Below are positions 33,282-43,135 of a stretch of 64,000 bases of DNA, one piece after another (positions within the stretch are counted from its first letter, which is position 1; each line of letters opens with the position of its first letter). A model generated the notes under the pieces. The model was not told the origin of the DNA. It searched no databases and was given only the letters and a program-made list of their open reading frames with translations. The position numbers and the translations under genes were made by a program. Source of the DNA: Mesorhizobium sp. YIM 152430 (GTDB lineage Bacteria > Pseudomonadota > Alphaproteobacteria > Rhizobiales > Rhizobiaceae); NCBI RefSeq assembly GCF_029210365.1, contig NZ_JARGES010000043.1:62001-126000 (forward strand), given 5' to 3'.

Positions 33282-34160
33282 TCAGGCCAGGAGCGCGCGG
33301 ATCGTTCGTTCGAGAAGAGGACGGCCGCCGGGTGTCCAGCCCAGTGATTTCAGCCGGGAACACTCCATCTCGTTGATCGCCGCCCAATTCGCCCGCTCGG
33401 GCAGGGGATTGGGCGAGCCGGTCGCTGCCTGAACGATGGCGAGCAGATCGTGCCGGTCGACCATCATGTCGGAAACGTTGAGGATCGGCGGCGCTTGCTC
33501 GCGGAGCGCGATGCGGATGGCGGCGGCGACGTCCTCGCCATGGACTTCGGTGCCCGCGCGCGGGGCGATCGTCCTGCCGGCCAGATAATCCTCGAAAAGG
33601 TCCGCCCATTTGTGCCGGCGGCCCCGACCGGCAGGACCGTAGACGCCGGTGACGCGCAGGACGATCGACGTGAAATCTGCGTCCGCCATTGCGACCAACG
33701 CCTGTTCCGCGTCGCGCTTGACCTTGCCGTAGAGCGTGTCGGGGATCGCAGGCGTGTCTTCGTCCAGCGTCGTGCCGGCGGCCTTGGTTCCATAGACGGC
33801 GCGTGTCGACAGAAAGATCACGCGAGAAAGGCCGGCCGCCTTCGCCGCTTCGAACAACGCGACCGAGCCGTCGCGATTGCGCCGGACGAAGCTGGCCGGA
33901 TCGTCGCCCTCACCGCCGCGATATCTGCCGGGCAGGTGGTCGAATGCGGCATGGACGACCGCGTCGAAGCCGGCGAAGGCTTCCGGCCTGAATGTCTGCG
34001 GTTCGAGATGGCCGCCGATGAAGCCGACCGGCCGGGAGAAGAAGCCGGCCAATGGTTCGGAGCGGCCGAAAACCGTCACCGCGTCGCCATCGGCCAGAAG
34101 CCGCTCGACGATGAAACGCCCGACATAGCCCGAACCGCCGGTGACGAGGACGCGTCTCAT
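33282..34160 (-). CDS. NAD(P)-dependent epimerase/reductase, probable SqdC
   Basis: A 292-residue extended-SDR protein. The Rossmann motif GGSGYVGRFIVERLL is at residues 8-22, and the catalytic Ser and YxxxK are in FLSTRAVYG and YGKVK. It is translationally coupled to the glycosyltransferase (ATGA overlap) in a group with sqdB. In Rhodobacter and Sinorhizobium the sqdBDC operon makes sulfoquinovosyl diacylglycerol, and SqdC is a reductase-like protein. The SqdC name rests on context. The ATG at 34160 is fixed by the overlap; a longer frame exists. Confidence 0.8.
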   Translation of the reverse strand: MRRVLVTGGSGYVGRFIVERLLADGDAVTVFGRSEPLAGFFSRPVGFIGGHLEPQTFRPEAFAGFDAVVHAAFDHLPGRYRGGEGDDPASFVRRNRDGSVALFEAAKAAGLSRVIFLSTRAVYGTKAAGTTLDEDTPAIPDTLYGKVKRDAEQALVAMADADFTSIVLRVTGVYGPAGRGRRHKWADLFEDYLAGRTIAPRAGTEVHGEDVAAAIRIALREQAPPILNVSDMMVDRHDLLAIVQAATGSPNPLPERANWAAINEMECSRLKSLGWTPGGRPLLERTIRALLA

Positions 34161-34990
34161 GGCGATGGATTGGCCAGCGTGTCGATGTCGGGGATGTTCT
34201 CGCCGGTGAGATAAGCGTGCCACAGATCGATCAGCGGGCGCAGCTTGCCGGCCTTCGGATGGTCGGCCTCCCACGGCTTTTCATACTGGAAGTGAATCAC
34301 GCGCACCGACTTCCAGTCCCACAGCGCCGGCAGGGCGAACCAGGCATATTGCAGCATGTTGTCGAACACCGGCAGGCCGTGCCAATCGGGGAAGAACGCC
34401 TGAAGGAAGGTCTGGTCGGTGCGCCGCCAGTGCGCGCCGGGCGCGTCGAGCCGGGTCAGCATCGCGTCGAAGGTTGCGCGCGCGGGCTTTGCAACGAACA
34501 CGCCGGAGTTCATCCGGTGAAAGTCGGCAAGGCTCTCATAGACGTTCGGCGCGGCGCAGAATTCGGGATAGCCGAAGAGCCGGTCGATGTTGCGGACCAC
34601 GATCACGTCGGCGTCGATGAAGACGATGCGCTCGTAATCTTCAAGCTCCCACAGCCTCAACTTGGCGAAATTGTCGAGCGGGGTGTGAAAGTCCGGCTTG
34701 CGGCCCTTGGTAAAGGGCTTTTCCGCGTGGATGCGGGCGCGGGAATGGCGCTCGTTGAAGGCGTCGGAGGTGGGCAGGAGGCCCGCGCGGTGGAGTTTCG
34801 CGCCGAGTGCGGTCAAGGGCGCGAGCATCTGCGCGTCCACCCCGCCCGTGTGCATGACCACGATGTCGGCCGCCGTGCCGGTCAGCTTCAGCGAGCGGAC
34901 GAGGGCGGTGGCGCCGAGGACGTAGTCGGGATTGGTGACGAGGGTGGCGTAGGCGTTGCGCTGCATGATGCGGTCTTGGGGCTCGGTCAC
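34157..34990 (-). CDS. Glycogenin-like GT8 glycosyltransferase, probable SqdD
   Basis: A 277-residue glycosyltransferase with the GT8 DxD motif D126-A-D128 in ERIVFIDADVIVVRNID. NAYATLVTNPDYVLGATALVRSL at the N-terminus and FPDWHGLPVFDNMLQYAWF late in the protein fit the glycogenin fold. In Rhodobacter SqdD is a glycogenin-like protein proposed to transfer sulfoquinovose to diacylglycerol. Two genes upstream is sqdB, which makes that donor. The start at 34990 overlaps the stop of the DUF2283 gene by four bases; an internal ATG at 34966 is possible. Confidence 0.85.
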   Translation of the reverse strand: MTEPQDRIMQRNAYATLVTNPDYVLGATALVRSLKLTGTAADIVVMHTGGVDAQMLAPLTALGAKLHRAGLLPTSDAFNERHSRARIHAEKPFTKGRKPDFHTPLDNFAKLRLWELEDYERIVFIDADVIVVRNIDRLFGYPEFCAAPNVYESLADFHRMNSGVFVAKPARATFDAMLTRLDAPGAHWRRTDQTFLQAFFPDWHGLPVFDNMLQYAWFALPALWDWKSVRVIHFQYEKPWEADHPKAGKLRPLIDLWHAYLTGENIPDIDTLANPSP

Positions 34991-35181
34991 GCGGCGGGCG
35001 ACAGCAATTCTCTCGACAGTTGCGTCTTCGCATCGAGAAGTTCGATGCCGACGATATGACCTGCCTCGTCGAAATCGAAGGCGACGCCGGGCGAAACTTC
35101 CTCGCTATCGAGGACCTTCGCACTGGAAAGCCGGATATAGGCCGCGTTGGCGGCGGCGTCGTATTTCATGTGCGGGGTCAT
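34987..35181 (-). CDS. DUF2283 domain-containing small protein
   Basis: A 64-residue protein covering the whole DUF2283 domain: MKYDAAANAAYIRLSSAKVLDSEEVSPGVAFDFDEAGHIVGIELLDA. The family has no known function and is often found near toxin-antitoxin-like or stress genes. Here it lies between sqdB and the sqdD-like gene and is coupled to the latter by an ATGA overlap. The start at 35181 has a GGAAGG ribosome-binding site, and the one at 35169 has none. There are 132 bases between sqdB and this gene. Confidence 0.82.
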   Translation of the reverse strand: MTPHMKYDAAANAAYIRLSSAKVLDSEEVSPGVAFDFDEAGHIVGIELLDAKTQLSRELLSPAA

Positions 35182-35313
35182 GGTCGCCTTGCCTTCCGAT
35201 CGAAAAACACAGTCGATATACGGATATGGGCGTCGCTTTCCAAGCAAGCCACGCGAAGGGTGCGGTCGTCGAAAGCCGGAATCGCCTGAAACGACGCTCG
35301 GCGTCGCTGGCAC

Positions 35314-36534
35314 TCAGCTAACGCTCTTCAGCGCCTTGCCTTCCGGGTCGCGGTCGAGCGTGGGGGCGATGTCCCTGGTCCAGGCGGAGACGGCAGGGAT
35401 GCGGGAGCGGTCGACGCGGTAGGCGTATTTCTTCGCCACGTCCACGACCTCGGACAACAGCCCTTCGGCGAGCCGGATCGGGTCGAGGCCCAGCGCCATG
35501 AACTGTTCGTTCTGCACGACGAGCTCGTTCTCGGCCGCTTCCTTGCGCGGGTTGGGCAGATACGCGACCTTGGCACCGGCGATCTTCGCGACCAGTTCGG
35601 CCAGGTCGCGCACGCGATGCGTCTCGGTCATCTGGTTGAAGATCTTGACGCGCTCGCCGCGCCTGGGCGCGTTCTTGAGCGCGATCTCGATACAGCGCAC
35701 CGAATCCTGGATGTGGATGAAAGCGCGGGTCTGGCCGCCTGTTCCGTGTACCGTCAGCGGATAGCCGATCGCCGCCTGGATCAGGAAGCGGTTCAGAACC
35801 GTGCCGTAGTCGCCATCATAGTCGAAGCGGTTGACGAGCTGGACGTGGCGGCGCGTCTGGTCTGTATGCGTGCCCCAGACGATGCCCTGGTGCAGGTCTG
35901 TGATTCTGACACCGTCGTTCTTGGCATAGAACTGGAACAGCAACTGATCGAGGCATTTGGTCATGTGGTAGATCGAGCCGGGATTGGCCGGATAGAGGAT
36001 CTCCTGCTTCACCGTTTCGCCGGCCATCGTGTCGATGCCGACCGGGAGATAGCCCTCGGGGATCGCCGCGCCGACTGTCGAATAGCCGTAGACGCCCATG
36101 GTGCCGAGGTGCACCAGATGCGCATCGAGGCCGGTCTCGACCATCGCGTTCAGCAGATTGTGGGTCGCGCTGACATTGTTGTTGACCGTGTAGTTCTTGT
36201 GCCGGTCCGATTTCATCGAATAGGGCGCGGCGCGCTGTTCGGCGAAGTGGATGATCGCGTCCGGCCGTTCGCTCGCGAGCCACCCCTTCAAGAGATCGTA
36301 GTCGCGGGCGAGGTCGATCAGGTGGAAATGGATGCGCCGGCCGGTCTCCTGATACCAGATGCGCGTCCGCTCCTGGATCGAATCCATCGGCGTCAGCGAC
36401 TGCACGCCGAGTTCGGTGTCGATCCAGCGGCGCGACAGATTGTCGAGGATGTGGATGTCGTGGCCTTCATTCGACAGATGCAGGCTCGTCGGCCAGCCCA
36501 CGAAACCGTCACCGCCCAGAACCGCAATCTTCAT
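35314..36534 (-). CDS. sqdB: UDP-sulfoquinovose synthase
   Basis: This enzyme converts UDP-glucose and sulfite to UDP-sulfoquinovose, the donor for the sulfolipid SQDG. The 406-residue protein begins MKIAVLGGDGFVGW, the SQD1-specific Rossmann motif. It contains HFAEQRAAPYSMKS, NNNVSATHNLL, HLGTMGVYGY and YHMTKCLDQLLFQFY (YxxxK). SQDG can replace phospholipids when phosphate is scarce. It lies 57 bases after the PPOX gene on the same strand. The ribosome-binding site is AAGGAG. No clear Pho box was found. Confidence 0.93.
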   Translation of the reverse strand: MKIAVLGGDGFVGWPTSLHLSNEGHDIHILDNLSRRWIDTELGVQSLTPMDSIQERTRIWYQETGRRIHFHLIDLARDYDLLKGWLASERPDAIIHFAEQRAAPYSMKSDRHKNYTVNNNVSATHNLLNAMVETGLDAHLVHLGTMGVYGYSTVGAAIPEGYLPVGIDTMAGETVKQEILYPANPGSIYHMTKCLDQLLFQFYAKNDGVRITDLHQGIVWGTHTDQTRRHVQLVNRFDYDGDYGTVLNRFLIQAAIGYPLTVHGTGGQTRAFIHIQDSVRCIEIALKNAPRRGERVKIFNQMTETHRVRDLAELVAKIAGAKVAYLPNPRKEAAENELVVQNEQFMALGLDPIRLAEGLLSEVVDVAKKYAYRVDRSRIPAVSAWTRDIAPTLDRDPEGKALKSVS

Positions 36535-36591
36535 CGAAGCACACTCCTTGGATCGTCAGGCCGAATGTCGCCGACCTATGTGACGTGGATA

Positions 36592-37206
36592 TTACCAGAG
36601 CGACGTCTTGTAGGCGTCGTCCAGATCGCGGTCGATGACGGTCGCGGCAACGGAAAGGGCGAGCTGGTCGCGCAGCATTTCGCCCAGCGTCGGCATTTCG
36701 GAGCGCGCCGGCCAGGTTTCCGGCTTCCACAGCGCGGAGCGCATGAACGCCTTGGCGCAGTGCATGTAGGCGGCACGGATTTCGACAACGAGCGCGCTGA
36801 TCGCCGGCTTGCCGTCGACGGCGAGACGATTGCAAAGCTGCGCGTCTGCGGTGATGCGGCCGATGCCGTTGACACGCAGCGTCTCGTTCATGCCGGGGAT
36901 GAGGAAGAGAAGCCCCACCGTCGGGTTGACGACGATGTTCTGCCAGGTGTCGAGCCGGTTGTTGCCCGGCCGGTCGGGGATCGCCAGCGTGTGGTCGTCG
37001 AGGATCGCGACGAAGCCGGGCCGGTCGCCCTTGGGCGTCACGTCACCATTGCCCGCATCGTCGGACGAGCCGATCAAGACGAAGGGCGAGCGTTCGAGGA
37101 AGCGGCGCGCATGTGCGTCGAGCGCAGGCAGTTCCTTGCGGACGGCCCCGTCGCCGGGCTGCCGGTAATGCGCGCGCAAATCTTCGCGGCTGGTGATGAA
37201 ATCCAT
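36592..37206 (-). CDS. Pyridoxamine 5'-phosphate oxidase family FMN protein (MSMEG_1061-like)
   Basis: A 204-residue flavoprotein-type split barrel. GDVTPKGDRPGFVAILDDHTLAIPDRPGNNRLDTWQNIVVNPTVGLLFLIPGMNETLRVNG (about residues 55-115) is the FMN-binding core of the MSMEG_1061 PPOX subgroup. These proteins are not PdxH; they probably use FMN or F420 to reduce unknown substrates. It is last in a minus-strand run from dapF and ten bases after yciB, so it is probably co-transcribed with it. Confidence 0.88.
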   Translation of the reverse strand: MDFITSREDLRAHYRQPGDGAVRKELPALDAHARRFLERSPFVLIGSSDDAGNGDVTPKGDRPGFVAILDDHTLAIPDRPGNNRLDTWQNIVVNPTVGLLFLIPGMNETLRVNGIGRITADAQLCNRLAVDGKPAISALVVEIRAAYMHCAKAFMRSALWKPETWPARSEMPTLGEMLRDQLALSVAATVIDRDLDDAYKTSLW

Positions 37207-37216
37207 GACGGAAGTC

Positions 37217-37882
37217 CTATTCGGCAGGTTCGCCCTTGCCCGTTTCGGCCAGCGAATGGCGCATGATCAGCGGCATCTGGGAAAGCGTGAAGGCGATGGT
37301 GATCGGCATCGTGCCCCAGACCTTGAAGGCGACCCAGAAATCGGTCGAGAAATTGCGCCAGACGATTTCGTTCAGCAGGGCGAGAAAGACGAAGAACAGG
37401 CCCCAGCGCAAGGTCAGCTTGCGCCAGCCTTCGGCGTCGAGCTTGAAGGCGGCCTCGAAGACGTAGCCGAGCAGCGCCTTGCCGAACATCAGCCCGCCGA
37501 GCAGCACCGCGGCGAAGAGACCGTTGACGATGGTCGGCTTCATCTTGATGAAGATTTCGTCCTGAAGATAGAGCGTCAGCGCGCCGAAGACGAAGACGAC
37601 GACGCCGGAGACGAGCGGCATCATCGGCAGCGTGCGCGTCAGTGTCCAGGAGACGGTGAGCGCGATGGCGGTGGCGATCATGAACAGGAAGGTGGCGAGG
37701 AAGATCGGATCGCCGATCGAGCCCAGCGCCGGAAATATCTCGGTCAGCCACTCGCCTCGCAGGTTTGCGAAGAAGAAGACGAGCAGCGGCCCGAGTTCGA
37801 GCGCGAATTTCAGCAGCGGATTGATCTCCACCTTCTTCGGGTCGCCGGGTTCGCGTTCGATGATGCGTTCGCTCATGCTCAA
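37217..37882 (-). CDS. yciB: Inner membrane-spanning protein YciB / septation protein A
   Basis: A 221-residue membrane protein with five or six helices. The family signatures are [78 protein letters not shown] and [38 protein letters not shown]. In enteric bacteria YciB affects cell division and envelope synthesis. It overlaps the ftsY stop by four bases, so it is translationally coupled, the usual arrangement in Rhizobiales. Confidence 0.95.
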   Translation of the reverse strand: MSMSERIIEREPGDPKKVEINPLLKFALELGPLLVFFFANLRGEWLTEIFPALGSIGDPIFLATFLFMIATAIALTVSWTLTRTLPMMPLVSGVVVFVFGALTLYLQDEIFIKMKPTIVNGLFAAVLLGGLMFGKALLGYVFEAAFKLDAEGWRKLTLRWGLFFVFLALLNEIVWRNFSTDFWVAFKVWGTMPITIAFTLSQMPLIMRHSLAETGKGEPAE

Positions 37883-39384
37883 TTCACTCCAGCGATCGCC
37901 CGGGCGAAATCGCGTGCTTCGAAGGGTTCGAGGTCGTCGACGCCTTCGCCGACGCCGATGAAATAGACGGGCAGGCGATATTTGGCGGCGATTGCGACCA
38001 AAATACCACCGCGCGCGGTGCCGTCGAGCTTGGTCATCACGATGCCGTTGACGCCCGCCACGTTGCGAAAGATCTCGACCTGGTTCATCGCGTTCTGACC
38101 GGTCGTCGCATCGACCGTCTGGAGCACGGTATGCGGCGCTTCGGGATCGTGCTTGCCGAGAACACGCACGACCTTTTCCAGTTCGGCCATCAGTTCGGCC
38201 TTGTTCTGCAAGCGGCCGGCGGTGTCGATGATAAGAACGTCGGAGCCGTTCGCCTTGGCCTTTTCGAACGCGTCCCAGGCAAGTCCGGCCGCGTCGGCAC
38301 CGAGCTTCGAGGCAACGACATCGGAGTCGGTGCGCTCGCCCCAGATCTTGAGCTGCTCGATGGCAGCGGCGCGGAACGTGTCGCCCGCGCCGAGCGTGAC
38401 CTTCAGCCCGCCGGCGACGAGCTTGGCGGCGAGCTTGCCGATCGTCGTCGTCTTGCCGGTTCCGTTGACGCCGACGACGAGGATGACATGCGGTTTCACC
38501 GACAGGTCGAGTTCGAGCGGCCTGGCGACCGGGGCCAGAACCTTCTCGACCTCACTCGCCATGACCGCGCGCACCTCGGCGTCCGAGACATCACGCCCGA
38601 ACCGGCCTTCGCTCAGGGAATCGGTGATGCGGATAGCGGTTTCCATGCCGAGATCGGCGCGCAGGAGCACGTCTTCCAGATCCTGCAACGTGTCCTCGTC
38701 GAGCTTGCGCTTGGTGAAGACGCCGGAAATGTTGGTCGAAAGCTCGCGCGAGGAGCGCGACAGGCCGTCGCGCAGCCGGTCGAACCACGGCCGCTGGGCG
38801 GCGGGCGCGGCAATGGGTGCCGAGGCCGGTCCGCGCTCGACGGTCCTCGACACGCGCACCAGCGCCGAGGGATCGGGCTCGATCTCGACCTTGCGCTTCA
38901 GGAATTCGGGAACGGCCGGCGCTTCGGCCCGCGGCGGCGGGGTGGGCGCCGGTTCCGGCGCGATCTCGGGCAGCGGCGCGGGCGGTGTCTCGACGGGCGC
39001 GGGCGGGATTTCCGTCGGCGGCTCGGGGAGTTCGGCCGGCGGGAGCGGAACCTCGGCCGGGGCAGGCTCAGGCGTCGGCTTTTCGACCGGAACCGGATCG
39101 ACCGGCACTTCCGCCGGCGGCGCCACCGGCTCCGGCTCGGGAAACTCGCGCGGCTCCGGGGCCTGGTCCGGCGTCTCGATCGGCACTTCGGGAACGGGTT
39201 GCGGCCCAAGCGGGGCCGGCGCAGGCTCGACTTCGTCCGCCCGCGGCTGGCGCAAAAAATCCGGCAGGGCTGGCGCATCGACGGTTGGACCGGCCGCCCT
39301 CGACGCGATCTCCTCGCGCGGGGCTTCCTCGGCGGCCTCGTCCTTGCGGCCGAAGGAAAACATCTTCTTGAAGAAACCGGCCAT
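37879..39384 (-). CDS. ftsY: Signal recognition particle receptor FtsY, with a long Pro/Glu-rich N-terminus
   Basis: A 501-residue SRP GTPase that docks ribosome-SRP complexes at SecYEG. The NG domain occupies about residues 210-500. The P-loop is [15 protein letters not shown] (residues 305-319), G3 is DTAGRLQNK, and G4 is [10 protein letters not shown]. Residues 1-25 ([11 protein letters not shown]) are basic and amphipathic, for lipid binding. Residues about 25-180 are an acidic, proline-rich spacer with repeated PAPxPP/PVExP units. The protein is longer than the usual 300-400. It lies ten bases after mtaB. Confidence 0.96.
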   Translation of the reverse strand: MAGFFKKMFSFGRKDEAAEEAPREEIASRAAGPTVDAPALPDFLRQPRADEVEPAPAPLGPQPVPEVPIETPDQAPEPREFPEPEPVAPPAEVPVDPVPVEKPTPEPAPAEVPLPPAELPEPPTEIPPAPVETPPAPLPEIAPEPAPTPPPRAEAPAVPEFLKRKVEIEPDPSALVRVSRTVERGPASAPIAAPAAQRPWFDRLRDGLSRSSRELSTNISGVFTKRKLDEDTLQDLEDVLLRADLGMETAIRITDSLSEGRFGRDVSDAEVRAVMASEVEKVLAPVARPLELDLSVKPHVILVVGVNGTGKTTTIGKLAAKLVAGGLKVTLGAGDTFRAAAIEQLKIWGERTDSDVVASKLGADAAGLAWDAFEKAKANGSDVLIIDTAGRLQNKAELMAELEKVVRVLGKHDPEAPHTVLQTVDATTGQNAMNQVEIFRNVAGVNGIVMTKLDGTARGGILVAIAAKYRLPVYFIGVGEGVDDLEPFEARDFARAIAGVN

Positions 39385-39393
39385 CGAATTCCC

Positions 39394-40683
39394 TTATGCG
39401 GCGCGCTGGGCGCGCGTCGTTGCGGTCAGCCGCTCGCCGTCATGGCCGGTGACGACCGCTTCCACGATCTCGCCGGGCGCGCCGGCGTCGATGGCGGCCA
39501 TGGTGAAGCCTTCGGTGCGGCCAATCCCGTCGCGCTCGACGAGAATGCGCTGGCACGTCCCGGCCAGCTTCGCCAGATGCCGGCGATAGGCGCCATCGCC
39601 GGCGCTGCGCAGCCGCGCGGCACGGTCCTTGACGATTTCGCGCCGAACCTGCGGCATCCGCGCGGCGGGCGTGCCCTCGCGCGGCGAAAACGGAAAGACG
39701 TGCAGATGCGTCAGCCCGCATTCCTCGACGATCTTCAGCGAATTCTCGAACATCGCCGCGGTCTCGGTCGGGAAGCCGGCGATGATGTCGGCGCCGAAGA
39801 CCATGTCGGGACGAAGCCGACGCACATCCTCGCAAAAGCGGATCGAATCCTCTCGCAGATGGCGTCGTTTCATGCGCTTCAAAATCATGTCGTCGCCGGC
39901 CTGCAATGACAGATGCAGATGCGGCATCAGACGGGTCTCGGTGGCGATCGCCTCCATCAGTTCGGGATCGGCCTCGATGGAATCGATGGAGGAAAGACGC
40001 AGTCGCGCGAGGTCCGGCACCTGACGCAGCACCGTCCTCACCAGTTTGCCGAGCTTCGGCGCGCCGGGCAGGTCCGCGCCATAGCTCGTTATGTCGACGC
40101 CGGTCAGCACGATCTCGGCATAGCCGTTGCCGACGAGGCGCTTGACCTGATCGACAACCGCCCCCATCGGCACGGATCGCGAATTGCCGCGCCCATAGGG
40201 GATGATGCAGAAGGTGCAGCGGTGGTCGCAGCCATTTTGCACCTGCACGAAGGCGCGGGCGCGGCCCTCGATGGCGTCGACCATGTGGCCGGCGGTCTCG
40301 GTCACCGACATGATGTCGTTGACCCGCGCCTTTTCGAACTGGTTGATGCCGAAATCCGGCAAGGCACGGTAGTTGTGCGCCTTCAGCTTTTCCTCGTTGC
40401 CGAGAACCAGATCGACCTCTCCCATCTGCGCAAACGTGCCGGGCTCGGTCTGCGCCGCGCAGCCGGTGACGATGATGCGCGCATCCGGGTTCTCGCGCCG
40501 CGCCTTGCGGATCGCCTGCCGCGCCTGGCGCACGGCTTCGGACGTCACCGCGCAGGTGTTGAAGACGATCGCACCGCCCGCGAGTTCGCCAAGGCCGGCT
40601 TCCGTCGCCTCGCGGCGCATGACCTCGGATTCATAGGTGTTCATGCGGCAGCCGAAGGTGACGATGTCGAGGCCCTTGGTCAT
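39394..40683 (-). CDS. mtaB: tRNA t6A37 methylthiotransferase
   Basis: A radical-SAM enzyme that adds a methylthio group to t6A at position 37 of ANN-decoding tRNAs. The 429-residue protein has the N-terminal MTTase domain ([32 protein letters not shown], with three cluster cysteines). The radical-SAM motif [18 protein letters not shown] follows at about residues 143-160, and a C-terminal TRAM domain. The ATG at 40683 overlaps the dapF stop (ATGA), so the upstream extension to 40791 is rejected. Confidence 0.95.
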   Translation of the reverse strand: MTKGLDIVTFGCRMNTYESEVMRREATEAGLGELAGGAIVFNTCAVTSEAVRQARQAIRKARRENPDARIIVTGCAAQTEPGTFAQMGEVDLVLGNEEKLKAHNYRALPDFGINQFEKARVNDIMSVTETAGHMVDAIEGRARAFVQVQNGCDHRCTFCIIPYGRGNSRSVPMGAVVDQVKRLVGNGYAEIVLTGVDITSYGADLPGAPKLGKLVRTVLRQVPDLARLRLSSIDSIEADPELMEAIATETRLMPHLHLSLQAGDDMILKRMKRRHLREDSIRFCEDVRRLRPDMVFGADIIAGFPTETAAMFENSLKIVEECGLTHLHVFPFSPREGTPAARMPQVRREIVKDRAARLRSAGDGAYRRHLAKLAGTCQRILVERDGIGRTEGFTMAAIDAGAPGEIVEAVVTGHDGERLTATTRAQRAA

Positions 40684-41573
40684 GCCGCGCTCGTCTCGTC
40701 TCGGCTCCACGCGCCGGTAACCGGATCGAACAGACCGGAAAATTCCCACTCGGCCGGGCCGGTCATGATCACATGGTCGTCCTCGCGCCATTCGATCAGA
40801 AGCGGGCCGCCGGGCACCGTCACCGTTACCAACCGGTCGGTGCGGCGGGTGCGGACGGCGGAGACGGCGGCGGCGCAGGCGGCCGAGCCGCAGGCGCGCG
40901 TCAGACCGGCGCCGCGCTCCCAGGTGCGGATCGTCATCGCGTCCCGTGCCGTCACCTGGGCGATGGTAATGTTGCAGCGCTCGGGGAAGATCGGATGGTT
41001 TTCCAGAAGCGGCCCGAAACGCTCCAGATCATACGACCGGACATCGTTCTCGACCCAGAAGATCGCGTGCGGATTGCCCATCGAGGCGACGGAGGGCGAA
41101 TGCAGCACCGGCGCGTCGATCGGGCCGATCTGCAATTCGATCATGCGCGTGTCGTGGAACTCCTCGGCCAGCGGAATGTCCTGCCAGCCGAATTTCGGGA
41201 TGCCCATGTCGACCGAGATCCGCCCGTCCTCGTGTTCCTGCGCGGTCAGGATGCCGGCGATCGTCTCGAAGGTGAAGACGCGCGCGCCCGTCTCGGCGGC
41301 CAATGCCTGCACCACGCACCGCATCCCGTTGCCGCAGGCCTGCGCCATCGACCCGTCCGAATTGATGATTTCGATGTAATTTGCGGTTCCCGGCGTCCTC
41401 GGATCGTGGATCGCCATGATCTGGTCGAAGCGCGTCGCGGGATCGGCGTTGAGCGCGATTGCGGCGGCCGGCGTCACGCGCTCCCTACGGCCGCGCATGT
41501 CGGCAACGACGATCTCGTTGCCGAGCCCGTTCATCTTCGCAAATGGCGCCCCATGGGCCAAAACCGTGCTCAT
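40680..41573 (-). CDS. dapF: Diaminopimelate epimerase
   Basis: Converts LL- to meso-diaminopimelate for lysine and peptidoglycan. It has 297 residues. The catalytic thiols are C80 in [10 protein letters not shown] and the later Cys in [30 protein letters not shown] at the N-terminus and [18 protein letters not shown] in the centre are family blocks. It heads the coupled minus-strand run dapF-mtaB-ftsY-yciB-PPOX, a layout I recall as conserved in Rhizobiales. Confidence 0.97.
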   Translation of the reverse strand: MSTVLAHGAPFAKMNGLGNEIVVADMRGRRERVTPAAAIALNADPATRFDQIMAIHDPRTPGTANYIEIINSDGSMAQACGNGMRCVVQALAAETGARVFTFETIAGILTAQEHEDGRISVDMGIPKFGWQDIPLAEEFHDTRMIELQIGPIDAPVLHSPSVASMGNPHAIFWVENDVRSYDLERFGPLLENHPIFPERCNITIAQVTARDAMTIRTWERGAGLTRACGSAACAAAVSAVRTRRTDRLVTVTVPGGPLLIEWREDDHVIMTGPAEWEFSGLFDPVTGAWSRDETSAA

Positions 41574-41622
41574 GCGCCGCTATATGGCGGAAACGGCAGG
41601 CAATTACCAGTGTCGGCGCCGC

Positions 41623-41796
41623 TCAGAGCCGGACGGAATCGGCCCAGCCGAAGACCAGAAGCAGGATGACGAACAGCGCGATGGCGAGTGCCGCGATGGC
41701 AAACGCGATGCGGCTGGCCACCCGCGAGACGCTGCGCAGGCCGACCGCGCTGGCGATCAACGCCACCACCACGAAGAAGATGAACCAGCCGAACAT
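41623..41796 (-). CDS. Small DUF1328-like membrane protein
   Basis: A 57-residue protein made of two hydrophobic helices (FGWFIFFVVVALIASAVG and IAFAIAALAIALFVILLLVFG) joined by a short Arg/Ser linker. This pattern is like DUF1328/YtjA small membrane proteins. The ribosome-binding site GAGGGGG, about five bases before ATG, is strong. It lies between the MBL hydrolase gene (32 bases upstream) and dapF (49 bases downstream), all on the minus strand. The function is unknown. Confidence 0.82.
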   Translation of the reverse strand: MFGWFIFFVVVALIASAVGLRSVSRVASRIAFAIAALAIALFVILLLVFGWADSVRL

Positions 41797-41828
41797 TCAA
41801 AGCCCCCTCTGAAAGAACGGGGGGCAGC

Positions 41829-42914
41829 TTAAGCGATTCCTGAAGGAATGTCCCATGCCTCGCCCGGCTGGAGCGGACGGAAGCGCTCGCGCGCGATGCC
41901 GGCCGTGTCGAGCGCGGCGAGAAGCAGGTCGCGCGGCTCCTCGATCGCCTCGTTGGTGAGCTGGAACGTGCCCCAGTGGTGGCCGATGGCGAAATCGGCA
42001 TTTGCGAGTTTCATGCCCTCCACCGCTTCGTTCGGGTCCTGGTGCTGGGCAGCCATGAACCAGCGCGGATCGTAGGCGCCGACAGGCAATATGGCGAGGC
42101 GGAAGCCGCCATGCTTTTGCGCCGCCGCGCGGTAGTTGATGCCGGAATGAAAACCGGTGTCGCCGACATGATAGATCTTGCCGGCGGGGGTCTCGACGAC
42201 GAAGGAAGCCCAGAGCGCCATGCGCCGGTCGCGCATTCCGCGCGCCGACCAGTGATGCGCCGGCTCGCAGTGGATGGTGGCCGGACCGAATTCGAGCGCG
42301 TCACCCCAGTCCTGGACGTCGATGCGCATGTCGGGAACGTCCGTCCTGACGATCACGTCGTTGCCGAGCGGGGTGACGACCAGCGGGTCGTGCGCCGTCT
42401 TCAGGCGCGCGAGCGTCGCAAGGTCGAGATGGTCGTAGTGATTGTGCGTCAGGAGCACCAGATCGACCTTCGGCAGATCCTCGAAGGCGATGCCGGGCGG
42501 ATTGATCCGCGCCGGGCCGGCGAACTGGAAGGGCGAGGCGCGCGTCGAGAAGACCGGATCGGTCAGGATGTTCAGCCCGGACACCTGGATCAGCATCGTC
42601 GCATGGCCGATCATGGTGACCCGCACGGCGTCGCCATCGATGGCGGCGTCGGGAATCGCGCCCGCGAAAGGGCTCGGGAAGTCTTTCGGCCAGCGTGCCC
42701 GCGTCTCCTGGAACTGCCAGCGCAGGAGATCCGAAAACCCGCGCGGCTCCTCGCCGCCGGGATTGAAGAAGGTGCGTCCGTCGAAGTGATCGCTGACGGG
42801 GCCGCTATAGTAGCGATTGCCGGTCTGGGCCTTCGCGATGCCTATGCCGCCGGCCATCGCCGCCAGTCCGCCCAGTCCCAGCCAAGTCAGCATGTGTCGC
42901 CTGTTCATCTTCAT
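41829..42914 (-). CDS. MBL-fold metal-dependent hydrolase (UlaG / NAPE-PLD-like), exported
   Basis: A 361-residue metallo-beta-lactamase-fold protein. The core motif is THNHYDHLD (HxHxDH; about residues 155-163), and further ligands lie in CEPAHHWSARG and GDTGFH. The fold and AINPPGIAFEDLPKVD resemble NAPE-hydrolysing phospholipase D and UlaG lactonases. The N-terminus MKMNRRHMLTWLGLGGLAAMAGG looks like a twin-arginine or single-helix signal. An earlier ATG at 42956 adds 14 residues. The substrate is unknown. Confidence 0.88.
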   Translation of the reverse strand: MKMNRRHMLTWLGLGGLAAMAGGIGIAKAQTGNRYYSGPVSDHFDGRTFFNPGGEEPRGFSDLLRWQFQETRARWPKDFPSPFAGAIPDAAIDGDAVRVTMIGHATMLIQVSGLNILTDPVFSTRASPFQFAGPARINPPGIAFEDLPKVDLVLLTHNHYDHLDLATLARLKTAHDPLVVTPLGNDVIVRTDVPDMRIDVQDWGDALEFGPATIHCEPAHHWSARGMRDRRMALWASFVVETPAGKIYHVGDTGFHSGINYRAAAQKHGGFRLAILPVGAYDPRWFMAAQHQDPNEAVEGMKLANADFAIGHHWGTFQLTNEAIEEPRDLLLAALDTAGIARERFRPLQPGEAWDIPSGIA

Positions 42915-43135
42915 GAGCGGGAAATTACCCGATGGTTCCTCGTGCGCAAATGACATAAGCGTGGGTTCAAGCCCATCAGACTGTTGAATTTCGGCAACAG
43001 CACATCGTAAATTAACCTTGTTGAGCCGATGATGACCCGACCGTCGCCACAGTTGCGCGCGAATGGGCGCATCAAAGGGACGAACATTCAGGAACCTGCG
43101 GAGTGACCGGGCGTTGCTTCGACGGAGGTGGATCA

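Noticed and set aside
36535-36591. Possible Pho box before sqdB (GTCACAT ... CGACAT)
   Set aside because: The two half-like units are 13 bases apart rather than 11 and differ in core bases, so this is not a credible PhoB site.
38131-39909. Plus-strand 592-codon frame opposite ftsY/mtaB
   Set aside because: It spans the antisense of two coupled genes. The repetitive RRRFRR stretches come from the complement of the proline-rich FtsY spacer.
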